Both the position numbers and the translations under genes were made by a program. A stretch of DNA of 64,000 nucleotides from Halalkalirubrum salinum. Lineage in GTDB: Archaea > Halobacteriota > Halobacteria > Halobacteriales > Haloferacaceae. Positions 54,551-62,596 of the stretch are shown piece by piece. The DNA lies in assembly GCF_005543295.1 (NCBI RefSeq), contig NZ_SRSG01000059.1:1-64000 (forward strand), read 5' to 3'. The notes under the pieces are model-generated. The model was not told the origin of the DNA and ran no database searches. It worked only from the letters and a program-made list of their open reading frames with translations. Positions within the stretch are counted from its first letter, which is position 1, and each line of letters begins with the position of its first letter.

Positions 54551-56402
54551 CACCTCGTTCTTCAACATCGCCGCCGAAGCGATCGACGACGACGAAACTC
54601 GCCGCCGTCACAACCAGTAAAACACATCCCATCGCAGTCGCCGGACCGAGCCGCCGACCGAGGTATCGTTCGATCGCGACTGGCATCGTGTACTCTCCTG
54701 AGCCGGTCGCGAGCACGATCGTCGAGTTGAACTCGCCGATGCTAATCGCGACGGCGAAGGCCGCCCCGGCAACGACGCCAGCCCGGACCAACGGGAGCTC
54801 AATGTCGAGGAGCGTTCTCGTGCGTGTCGCCCCGAGGCTCCGTGCAGACTCAATCATTGATCGATCGATCGCCGCAAGTCCGGGCGTCACGTTACGGGTA
54901 ACGAAGGGATACGCGCTTACGGCGTGGGCGGCGACGATCGCCAGCGAGCCGCCGACCGCGATCCGCCAGCCGGCGATCTCGACGCCAAACACCAGCCCGC
55001 GAAGCAGCCCCAGCCCGACGATGATCCCCGAAACCGCGAGCGGGGCCATCGCGATCGCGTCAACGAGCTTCCGACCGCGGTACCGCCGCGTGGTCACCAC
55101 CGAGACGACGACGCCCATCGGCACAGCGACCGCGAGGGTTCCAAGTGCAAACATGAGCGAGTTTCGAATCGCGCCAAGCGGGCGGACCTGAAAGCTCGCG
55201 CCCGTCGCCTGTCGTTCGAGTAAGAACGCGTAGTGTGCCAGCGTAAACGAGCCGTCGCTGGCGGTCACGCTCGCAAGAATCATGCTGACGATCGGGCTGA
55301 GGAAGACGAATGCCGCGATCACGGCGTAGCCGGCGATCGCGAGCCGAGTCATAGCTGCCTTTGGTGTCCACCGATCAGGCAGTAACGACCGTCGAGGCGG
55401 TGGGTGGACACCGCGGCGAGAGATCCGTTTGGCGTCCTCGTAGCGGAGGTACCCGTACAGCAACCCAAGAGAGATAACGAGCTCAATAATTGCAAGCGCC
55501 GCGGCTTCCGTGTAGTTGAGATTGATAAGCTGGCGGTAAATGAACACCTCAATCGTTGCCAGCCCGTAGCCGCCCAGCGCGAGGACGATCGGAAACGACG
55601 CGAAGGTGAAAATGAACGTCAGCGCCGATCCCATCAAAATCGCGGGCATGAGTTGGGGAACGACCACATCGAGTGTGGCTCGCAGCGGCGATGCGCCGAG
55701 ACTCCGGGCGGTTTCGATCGCTCGAGCGTCTACTGACTCCCAGGCGGCGGTCACGATCCGCGCGACGAGCGGCGCGTTATAGAACGCATGGGCGATCAAA
55801 ATCGCCTTGAGCGTGAACATGAGTTCGACGGGACCGAGCCCGATGATCGCGAGCGCGCTGTTGAGCGTGCCGTTCGCGCCGAAGGTTGCGACGAAGCCGA
55901 CTGCGACCATGATCGACGGTAGCACGAACGGCAAGATCGTCAGCGACCGCAGGGTTCGCCGGCCCGGAAACTCGAACCGCGCGAGCAGCCACGCCGCGGG
56001 CAGCCCGATCGCGACGCTGAGCACCGTCGAAAGCGCGGCCTGATAGGCCGTAAACGCGAAGATGTCGAGGTAGAACCGATCGGAGAGGATGTCAACAAAC
56101 GCCGAAAGCGTGGGCGATCCGTCGACGATCACCGCCTCGACAAAGACAGTCGAGACCGGATAAAAAAAGACCACAACCAGGAGGGCTGCGGTCACGATCG
56201 CACCCGCCTGGAGCGCGCGGGCTTCCGTCCCGCGGACGAGCCGGCCTCGGCGATCGTCAGACCGGCCTATGGAGCGAGAATCCTCGTCAGACCGGCCTGT
56301 GGAGCGAGAGGCCTCGTCCGGGGTATCCGCGTCGCTTACGGGGGTGTCAGCTCCCCCATCAGTTGCCGGCGAACTGTCGGTTCCAGGCGTCGACCCAGTC
56401 AC
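54540..56402 (-). CDS. ABC transporter permease, ThiP-like double-length protein
   Basis: A 620-residue protein with about 12 membrane segments, formed by two fused permease domains. EAA-type cytosolic loops appear as ARAIETARSLGASPLRATLDVV in the first half and RSMIESARSLGATRTRTLLDIEL in the second, as in ThiP/FbpB-type permeases. It opens with a 50-residue polar, acidic, repeat-bearing cytosolic segment that varies in haloarchaea; the start at 56402 overlaps the binding-protein gene end by 44 bp and could be later. Forms the thiamine-type importer with its neighbours. Confidence 0.85.
   Translation of the reverse strand: MTGSTPGTDSSPATDGGADTPVSDADTPDEASRSTGRSDEDSRSIGRSDDRRGRLVRGTEARALQAGAIVTAALLVVVFFYPVSTVFVEAVIVDGSPTLSAFVDILSDRFYLDIFAFTAYQAALSTVLSVAIGLPAAWLLARFEFPGRRTLRSLTILPFVLPSIMVAVGFVATFGANGTLNSALAIIGLGPVELMFTLKAILIAHAFYNAPLVARIVTAAWESVDARAIETARSLGASPLRATLDVVVPQLMPAILMGSALTFIFTFASFPIVLALGGYGLATIEVFIYRQLINLNYTEAAALAIIELVISLGLLYGYLRYEDAKRISRRGVHPPPRRSLLPDRWTPKAAMTRLAIAGYAVIAAFVFLSPIVSMILASVTASDGSFTLAHYAFLLERQATGASFQVRPLGAIRNSLMFALGTLAVAVPMGVVVSVVTTRRYRGRKLVDAIAMAPLAVSGIIVGLGLLRGLVFGVEIAGWRIAVGGSLAIVAAHAVSAYPFVTRNVTPGLAAIDRSMIESARSLGATRTRTLLDIELPLVRAGVVAGAAFAVAISIGEFNSTIVLATGSGEYTMPVAIERYLGRRLGPATAMGCVLLVVTAASFVVVDRFGGDVEERGGGL
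56254..56313 (-). repeat. Two 30-bp tandem units in the permease N-terminal coding region
   Basis: 56254-56283 and 56284-56313 are 30-bp copies with a few mismatches. They encode near-identical decapeptides of Asp/Ser/Arg/Gly near the permease start. Confidence 0.75.
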
Positions 56403-57528
56403 TGAGATTCCCTTGGAGTTCGTCGTATGTGAACGTCACTGGTTCTGGCGGTTCGTGGGCGAACTCGTCGTATTCGGGATCGAGTTCTGCGGTCGTCGTG
56501 GCCGGGAAGACGACGTTTCGCTCGGCAATTTCACCCTGAACGTCCGGCCGAAGCACGAACGACATGAACGACTCGGCGAGATCGATCGCCTCGCTGTCCG
56601 CAAAGCGTGCCATTCCTTCCGGGTTCGCGTACGCCTGATCGTTGAGGAACCGGATCTGGTGTTTACTGAGGTCTGCGTCCTCCATGTTTGCGAACACCTG
56701 ATCGGTCGAGTACGAGACGACCATCGGCGCTTCACCCTCCGTGTACGCCGCGTACGAGTCCGACCACGATCCAAGGACCCGAACGTCGTTGTCCTGTAGC
56801 TCTGCCCAGTAGTCGAGGTACTCCTCTTCACCGATCGTGTGGATCGTGTGCAACAGAAACGCCCGGCCCGTCTGGCTTTCGGGACTCTGTGCGAGCAGCT
56901 CTCCGCGGTGGTCGTCCGCAAGTAGCCCCTCGAACGTCTCCGGGGCCTCGGTCTCGTTCTCGTCGTATACGAGGCTGATGTAGCCGGTTTCGAACGGGAC
57001 TGCTCGGTTGTCTGGATCGAACACCAACTGTTCGCGAATGTCGGCCGCACCCTCGATCTCTCCTGCGGCCGCAAATAGCGACTCGTCGGCGTTCTCGTCA
57101 ACTCGAATCAGATCGTCTGTTGTGACCCCGAGGTAGAGGTCGGCCTCGATCGTCGATCCGGCGTTCGATCGCTCAATATAGTTGTTGAGCCCGTTCGAGG
57201 GCGTCTCCCAGACGAGTTCGACGTCGTATTCGTCCTCAAACGCCTCCTTGAGCCACTCGCCGGGACTGGTGCTTGGGGCGTCCAGGAATGATTCGTACGT
57301 ACCGACAGTCAGCGTCGTCGGCTCGTCATCGCCATCGCCGTTTGCGGTGCCGTCGTCGCTGCCGTTGCCGTTTCCGTCGTCACCGCCGTTGCCGCCGTCG
57401 TCTCCGTTCCCATTGCCATCATCACCGTTTCCGTTGCCGGTCCGCTCAGCGGAACAGCCTGCAAGCAGCACTGCCGTCCCGGCCGCGCCAGCCGATCGGA
57501 TGAACCGTCGCCTGTCTATGTTTGTCAT
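56359..57528 (-). CDS. ABC transporter substrate-binding lipoprotein, thiamine-type
   Basis: A 389-residue secreted lipoprotein. A twin-arginine signal (RRRFIRSAG) precedes a lipobox (LLAGC, cysteine at about 25), so it is exported folded and lipid-anchored. An Asn/Gly/Asp low-complexity linker (about 30-68) follows. The solute-binding domain resembles E. coli TbpA/ThiB, including the C-terminal TFTYDELQGNLSDWVDAWNR. It probably captures thiamine or a derivative. No TPP riboswitch core was found upstream. Confidence 0.85.
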   Translation of the reverse strand: MTNIDRRRFIRSAGAAGTAVLLAGCSAERTGNGNGDDGNGNGDDGGNGGDDGNGNGSDDGTANGDGDDEPTTLTVGTYESFLDAPSTSPGEWLKEAFEDEYDVELVWETPSNGLNNYIERSNAGSTIEADLYLGVTTDDLIRVDENADESLFAAAGEIEGAADIREQLVFDPDNRAVPFETGYISLVYDENETEAPETFEGLLADDHRGELLAQSPESQTGRAFLLHTIHTIGEEEYLDYWAELQDNDVRVLGSWSDSYAAYTEGEAPMVVSYSTDQVFANMEDADLSKHQIRFLNDQAYANPEGMARFADSEAIDLAESFMSFVLRPDVQGEIAERNVVFPATTTAELDPEYDEFAHEPPEPVTFTYDELQGNLSDWVDAWNRQFAGN

Positions 57529-57741
57529 TACTGGATGATCACACCCAGTGGTACTTATGCCATCCGATCGGTGACCACACAGTCTTCAAGCAGCGATCGT
57601 CGGCGATCGGGTCAAAACGCCAAGTCGGGTTTTCGGGCGGAGCTGTCGGAGTCCTCTCGATCGTCGGTTCAACCCCGAAACTGTTGACTCACAGAGGTGT
57701 CTTCTTGGGCTCTGTAAACAAGCCTACTTTCTATTCAAAAA
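57529..57741. other. Intergenic region between thiamine transporter and eutB
   Basis: Upstream part of the 280-bp divergent gap, with no gene recognised. It holds the minus-strand transporter promoter (CATAAG TATA-like near 57555-57562) and AT-rich sequence leading into the eutB leader. Confidence 0.4.
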
Positions 57742-57808
57742 CTTTTCTTGAGTAAGAACCCACAAAATTTGAAGACTGTGGGCGAAGATTTCACACATTG
57801 AAGAAAAG
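57742..57808 (+). promoter_or_regulatory. Nested hairpin leader directly before eutB
   Basis: An outer 8-bp perfect stem CTTTTCTT (57742-57749) with AAGAAAAG (57801-57808) ends exactly at the eutB ATG. It encloses a 6-bp stem CCCACA (57759-57764) with TGTGGG (57777-57782). If transcribed, this leader could gate translation; a ligand is unknown. Confidence 0.35.
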
Positions 57809-59173
57809 ATGGTAATTACCTCTGCAATCGGTAGGGAACGCACAACATTCGACTCGGTGACAGAGGTACTCGCAAAAGCCAACGAGCGCAAGACTGGCGA
57901 CGAGCTTGCGGGTGTCGCTGCCCGATCGGATGCCGAACGCGTTGCCGCCAAAGACGCACTGAGCCAGCTCACACTTGAAACACTCCGGGAGAATCCAGTT
58001 GTTCCCTATGAAGATGACGAGGTAACCAGAGTGATCCAGGATGCCGTCCGCGAGCCGGTCTACGAGCGAATCCGCGACTGGACAGTCGGTGAACTCCGCG
58101 AGTTCCTCGTCGACAGCACCACGACCGACGAAGACATTAGCGCCATCCGACCGGGATTGACGAGCGAGATGATCGCGGCGGTCGCGAAACTAATGTCGGA
58201 TATGGATCTCGTCTTGGTTGCCTCGAAACTGACGGTGACCGCTCGCTGTAACAACACAATCGGCGAGCCCGGCCGGCTCTCGTTTCGCTTGCAACCGAAC
58301 GATCCGGGCGACGACATCGAGAACATCCTCGATTCGACTCGTGAGGGACTCGCCTACGGCGTTGGCGATGCGGTTATTGGCGTTAATCCAGTGACTGACA
58401 ACGTCGCAACGACGACCGAGATATTGGAAGCGACCCGCGGAATCATCGACGAATACGAGATTCCGACCCAGAACTGTTGTCTCTCGCACGTGACAACCCA
58501 GATGGATGCCATCCGTGAGGGGGCACCGGCGGACCTGATCTTTCAGAGCCTCGCGGGCACTGAAGCCGGCAACGACGAGTTCGGTGTCGACGTGGCGATG
58601 CTTGATGAGGCCTACGAACTCGGAACGCGCCGGTGCAGTTCTGCCGGTCCGAACGTTATGTACTTCGAGACCGGCCAGGGGTCTGAGCTCTCAGGGGACG
58701 CCCACCATGACGTCGACCAGGTAACGCTTGAAGCGCGGTGTTATGGCCTTGCCAAGCGGTACGATCCGTTCATCGTCAACACCGTTGTTGGCTTCATCGG
58801 CCCCGAATATCTCTACGACGGCAAGCAGGTAATCCGCGCTGGACTCGAAGATGTCTTCATGGGAAAGCTGCACGGCATTTCGATGGGCATCGACGCCTGC
58901 TACACCAACCACATTCAGGCCGATCAAAACGATATCGAGCGACTGGCGATGTTGCTCGCAAACGCCGCGAACTACTTTATTACAGTTCCGATGGGCGACG
59001 ATGTGATGCTCAACTACCAATCCAACAGCTACCACGACGCCGCCTCACTCTGGGAGTTACACGACCTTCGGCCGGCGGCTGCCTTCGAAGAGTGGCTCGA
59101 AGAGATGGGCATCATGCACGAGGGGCGACTCACGGAGAAGGCGGGCGATCCAACGCTATTCGCTGGAGGCTAA
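57809..59173 (+). CDS. eutB: Ethanolamine ammonia-lyase large subunit
   Basis: A 454-residue EutB, near the 453 residues of the E. coli enzyme. Segments shared with it by eye include SHVTTQMDAIREGAPADLIF, MYFETGQGSELS and NTVVGFIGPEYLYDGKQVIR. With EutC and adenosylcobalamin it converts ethanolamine to acetaldehyde and ammonia. It is the first gene of eutBCA, with 4 bp before eutC. Haloarchaeal eutBC genes are uncommon to my knowledge, but composition is not obviously foreign. Confidence 0.93.
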   Translation: MVITSAIGRERTTFDSVTEVLAKANERKTGDELAGVAARSDAERVAAKDALSQLTLETLRENPVVPYEDDEVTRVIQDAVREPVYERIRDWTVGELREFLVDSTTTDEDISAIRPGLTSEMIAAVAKLMSDMDLVLVASKLTVTARCNNTIGEPGRLSFRLQPNDPGDDIENILDSTREGLAYGVGDAVIGVNPVTDNVATTTEILEATRGIIDEYEIPTQNCCLSHVTTQMDAIREGAPADLIFQSLAGTEAGNDEFGVDVAMLDEAYELGTRRCSSAGPNVMYFETGQGSELSGDAHHDVDQVTLEARCYGLAKRYDPFIVNTVVGFIGPEYLYDGKQVIRAGLEDVFMGKLHGISMGIDACYTNHIQADQNDIERLAMLLANAANYFITVPMGDDVMLNYQSNSYHDAASLWELHDLRPAAAFEEWLEEMGIMHEGRLTEKAGDPTLFAGG

Positions 59174-59177
59174 CCCA

Positions 59178-59927
59178 ATGACAACCACCAATCCACCGGA
59201 CGACCACGACGACCGTCTCGATCGCATTGCCGACCGCAACCCCTCTCGGCTTGGCGTGGGGCGGGCAGGGTCACGACCGCGAACCCAGACGCTTCTCGAA
59301 TTCCGATCAGACCACGGGATCGCTCGGGATGCAGTCCAGAGCCACGTCAGCGACGCACTCGTCGAGGAGATGGGGCTCTTTGCCATCCAGACACTCGTCG
59401 AAGACAAAGATGCGTATCTCGCCCGACCCGATAAGGGCCGAGAGATTGCCGCGGAGACTGCCGAGTTGCTTCGCGAGGAATGCCAACAATCACCGCAGGT
59501 TCAGTTGATCGTCGCTGACGGGCTGAGTTCGACGGCGATCGAGAAGAACATTCCCGATCTCCTGCCGATTCTCCTCGATGGACTCGACCAGCGCGGACTC
59601 GACGTCGGGACGCCGATTTTCGTGACCTACGGCCGGGTTGACGTCATGGATGCAATCGGCGAGGAGCTCGACGCCGAGTCCTGTCTGGTCCTGATCGGCG
59701 AGCGGCCCGGATTGGCAACTGCCGAAAGTCTGAGTGCCTACATGGTCTACGGCCCCGAACGCGGGACGCCGACAGCGAAAAAAACGGTGATTTCCAATAT
59801 CCATGCTGGTGGGCTGCCACCGGTCGAAGCCGGCGCTGAAATTGTCGATCTGATTGCCGAGATGTGTGACAAACAGGCCAGCGGCCTCGATCTTACTGCC
59901 GCAGACCGTGAGTTCGCGAAGGGATAA
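59178..59927 (+). CDS. eutC: Ethanolamine ammonia-lyase small subunit
   Basis: A 249-residue EutC, shorter than the E. coli protein (about 295), mostly at the N-terminus. SRLGVGRAGSRPRTQTLLEF, RADGLSS-like VADGLSSTAIEKN and LIGERPGLATAESLSAYM are recognisable. Together these contribute to the cobalamin-binding interface. Lacking the E. coli N-terminal extension matters little here, because no microcompartment genes are present for it to target. It is 27 bp upstream of eutA. Confidence 0.92.
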   Translation: MTTTNPPDDHDDRLDRIADRNPSRLGVGRAGSRPRTQTLLEFRSDHGIARDAVQSHVSDALVEEMGLFAIQTLVEDKDAYLARPDKGREIAAETAELLREECQQSPQVQLIVADGLSSTAIEKNIPDLLPILLDGLDQRGLDVGTPIFVTYGRVDVMDAIGEELDAESCLVLIGERPGLATAESLSAYMVYGPERGTPTAKKTVISNIHAGGLPPVEAGAEIVDLIAEMCDKQASGLDLTAADREFAKG

Positions 59928-59954
59928 AGCTGCGGACACCGAAGCGCCGTAGCA

Positions 59955-61412
59955 ATGGTGTTCAACCCGCCCACGGATGCTGGGACACTCACAAGCGTCG
60001 GGATCGACGTTGGGACCACAACGACCCATGTCGTCGTCAGCGAGTTGGCGGTCGAATCCGCTGGCGCTTCCGGATCGGAGAAGCTCGCGATCGGCGATCG
60101 GACAGTTCGCTTTCGCGGCCCAGTTCACGAAACGCCACTTATTGACCCAGAAACCGTGGACATCGACGCGGTGGCCGAACTCATCGCGTCTGACCTCAAG
60201 ACCGCTGGCGTGGCACCTGAGGCAATCGATACAGGTGCAGTTATCGTGACTGGTGAGACGGCCCGTACCGCGAACGCCGAGCCGCTGGCGTACCAACTCG
60301 CCGACGAGAGCGGGAGCTTCGTCGTTGCCACCGCCGGCGCAGCGCTTGAGGCAATCCTGGCTGGGCAGGGGGCTGGATCGGCCGCCTATGCAGCCGACTC
60401 GGGAACAACAGTCGCGAACGTGGATATCGGCGGTGGCACGACCAACACCGCCATTTTTGACGCCGACGGCGTGGTCGAAACCCGATGTCTCGACGTTGGT
60501 GGACGACTTGTCGGCGTTGCCGACGGAAAAGTCACAAAACTGGCCGATCCAGCCTGCACGGTTAGTGAGGCCCACGGCCTCGGTCTTGCAGTCGGCGACC
60601 CGGTCGATCGAGAGACCCTATCTGCGCTTGCAACGGCGATGGCTGGCCTCGTGATCGACTCGCTGCTCGGACCGCCGTACGACCCACTCACACGGCAGCT
60701 ATCGATCGGCTCGCTCCCAGACGAGCCACAGGCGATCGATTCGATCGTCTTTACTGGCGGGGTCGGCCGACTGATTGGTGAGTATACTGCGGCTGCCGAG
60801 GACGATCCGTTCGCCTACAACGATCTCGGGCCATTGCTTGCTGGGGCACTCTCCGACGCGGCCGCTGACACAGGGATGACAGTAACACGGCTCTCGGAGG
60901 ATTTGCGTGCAACTGTCATCGGTGCGGGAACGCACACAACACAGCTCAGCGGTCGAACCGTCTTCATCGACCTCGATCTGTTACCGCTTCGGAATCTTCC
61001 TGTGGTCTCAGCTGGCTCGCTGGCCGACATTGATGACAGCGATCTCACGGCGGCGTTTTCGACGGTGCTCTCGCAGGCGACCCAGCGGTATGACGTTCGA
61101 GATGTCGGCGGCGTTGCAATTGCGATCGACGACGTGGGTGATCTCTCGTACGATCGGCTTCGGGCGGTTGCAGCGTCGTTTGCAGCGGCACTGCAGGACG
61201 GCTATTCCGCATCGGTTCCGATTGTCGTCGTTACTGAGCAGAACTGCGCGAAGGCGCTTGGCCAATTGCTGCGTGCTCGCTGTGCAGACTGGCCACTCAC
61301 AGTGATCGACGAACTCGCCGTTAGCACGGGTTCGTATCTCGATATTGGCGAGCCAATTGCGCACGGTGAGACGGTTCCGGCAGTCGTAAAGACGCTGGTG
61401 TTTGGGTCATAA
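59955..61412 (+). CDS. eutA: Ethanolamine ammonia-lyase reactivase EutA
   Basis: A 485-residue actin-like ATPase. VGIDVGTTTTHVVVSEL at about 15-31 is the phosphate-1 loop, and NVDIGGGTTNTAIFD is the phosphate-2 loop. It removes damaged cobalamin from EutBC so the lyase can be recharged. It completes the eutBCA unit and supports authentic, adenosylcobalamin-dependent activity. Confidence 0.92.
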   Translation: MVFNPPTDAGTLTSVGIDVGTTTTHVVVSELAVESAGASGSEKLAIGDRTVRFRGPVHETPLIDPETVDIDAVAELIASDLKTAGVAPEAIDTGAVIVTGETARTANAEPLAYQLADESGSFVVATAGAALEAILAGQGAGSAAYAADSGTTVANVDIGGGTTNTAIFDADGVVETRCLDVGGRLVGVADGKVTKLADPACTVSEAHGLGLAVGDPVDRETLSALATAMAGLVIDSLLGPPYDPLTRQLSIGSLPDEPQAIDSIVFTGGVGRLIGEYTAAAEDDPFAYNDLGPLLAGALSDAAADTGMTVTRLSEDLRATVIGAGTHTTQLSGRTVFIDLDLLPLRNLPVVSAGSLADIDDSDLTAAFSTVLSQATQRYDVRDVGGVAIAIDDVGDLSYDRLRAVAASFAAALQDGYSASVPIVVVTEQNCAKALGQLLRARCADWPLTVIDELAVSTGSYLDIGEPIAHGETVPAVVKTLVFGS

Positions 61413-61471
61413 TTACGATAATCCCTCTCAGTCCCAGGAATATTTAGGTGCGTTCGGCCTGTCGTGCTCGC

Positions 61472-62596
61472 ATGGTCAGCCGTGGGCAGGTCGTCGGTGC
61501 CGTGTTGATTGCGGCTGCAGCGTTTTCGGTGCTCGCGCTGTGGAACGTATTGGGGACGGTACTGTTCGCGATCACGATCGCGTACGTGCTCACACCGCTT
61601 CGAAAGCAGTTTCGCGCTCGTGGCGTCCCGAAACAACTCGCAAGTGTCGCGACAACGGCGTGTGCGGTGCTCGCGGTCGCGCTGGCGCTGGCGCCGATCG
61701 CCTATCTGCTCGTGATTCGCTTCGGTGATGTCGTCACCGCGATCGAAACCCTACCGGATTCGATCCCGCTCGAATTTGCCGGCTTCACGTACACAGTGTT
61801 GCTGTCGGATCTCACCACATTTGCGATTGCACAGGCTCAGCAGCTCGGAACGGCACTCGCCGCGTCGCTGCCAGTCTTATTGATAAAGTTCGCGCTGTTT
61901 GCCCTGTTGCTCTTTGCGCTGTTAGATAACGAACAGAACATCCAACAAGCCCTTCTCGGCAGTGTTCCACCGGAGTACCACGATATCGTTGAATCGCTCG
62001 CAGAAAGCGCCCGCGAGACGCTGTCGGCGATATACATTTTACAGGCGGCGACCGCATTCGGCACGTTTCTCATCGCCTTGCCGATCTTTGTGGCGTTCGG
62101 CTACGACGCGGCGATCGCACTGGCGACGATCGCCGGCATCTTGCAGTTCGTGCCGATCGTCGGACCAACAGTGTTGCTTGTCGCCCTCGCTGGAGTCGAA
62201 CTACTCGCGGGGGATACGATTGGTGCCGTGTTGATTCTCGTCGGTGGGGGCGTGCTCATTGGATGGCTCCCGGATCTGTTGATCCGTCCGCGGCTCGCGG
62301 CGTACACCACTGACATACCGGGGAGCCTCTACTTCATTGGCTTCGTCGGCGGGCTGCTCACGGTCGGGTCAATCGGTGTCATCGTCGGCCCGCTCGCGGT
62401 TGGGTTGTTGGTCGAGTCGGCGTCGATCGCCGCCAGCGAGTACAACGGCGGTGAACAACGACAGCTCTCAGACGTGTACGATGAAACGCGTCAGACAAGC
62501 GATCAGGGGCCCTCAGCGACCGGTGAGGACGACCTCGGCGATGAAGGGAGTGAGGAACGCCTCGATGAATCCAGCGATCACGAAGACGATCGCTAA
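61472..62596 (+). CDS. AI-2E/PerM family membrane transporter
   Basis: A 374-residue membrane protein with about eight hydrophobic segments and the conserved FVPIVGPTVLL and GFVGGLLTVGSIGVIVGPL segments of the AI-2E (PerM) exporter family. Its substrate in archaea is unknown; some relatives export autoinducer-2 or exchange sodium and protons. An acidic 40-residue tail ends the protein. The start at 61472 has an AATATTTA TATA-like box about 29 bp upstream. Its 3' end overlaps the opposing SpoIIM-like gene by 84 bp. Confidence 0.85.
   Translation: MVSRGQVVGAVLIAAAAFSVLALWNVLGTVLFAITIAYVLTPLRKQFRARGVPKQLASVATTACAVLAVALALAPIAYLLVIRFGDVVTAIETLPDSIPLEFAGFTYTVLLSDLTTFAIAQAQQLGTALAASLPVLLIKFALFALLLFALLDNEQNIQQALLGSVPPEYHDIVESLAESARETLSAIYILQAATAFGTFLIALPIFVAFGYDAAIALATIAGILQFVPIVGPTVLLVALAGVELLAGDTIGAVLILVGGGVLIGWLPDLLIRPRLAAYTTDIPGSLYFIGFVGGLLTVGSIGVIVGPLAVGLLVESASIAASEYNGGEQRQLSDVYDETRQTSDQGPSATGEDDLGDEGSEERLDESSDHEDDR

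Noticed and set aside
57529-57600. TPP riboswitch before the thiamine-type transporter
   Set aside because: The conserved THI-element sequences are not seen upstream of the binding-protein gene.
57590-57690. Possible tRNA because of a GGTTCAA-like word
   Set aside because: No acceptor stem, anticodon arm or correct spacing can be folded around it.
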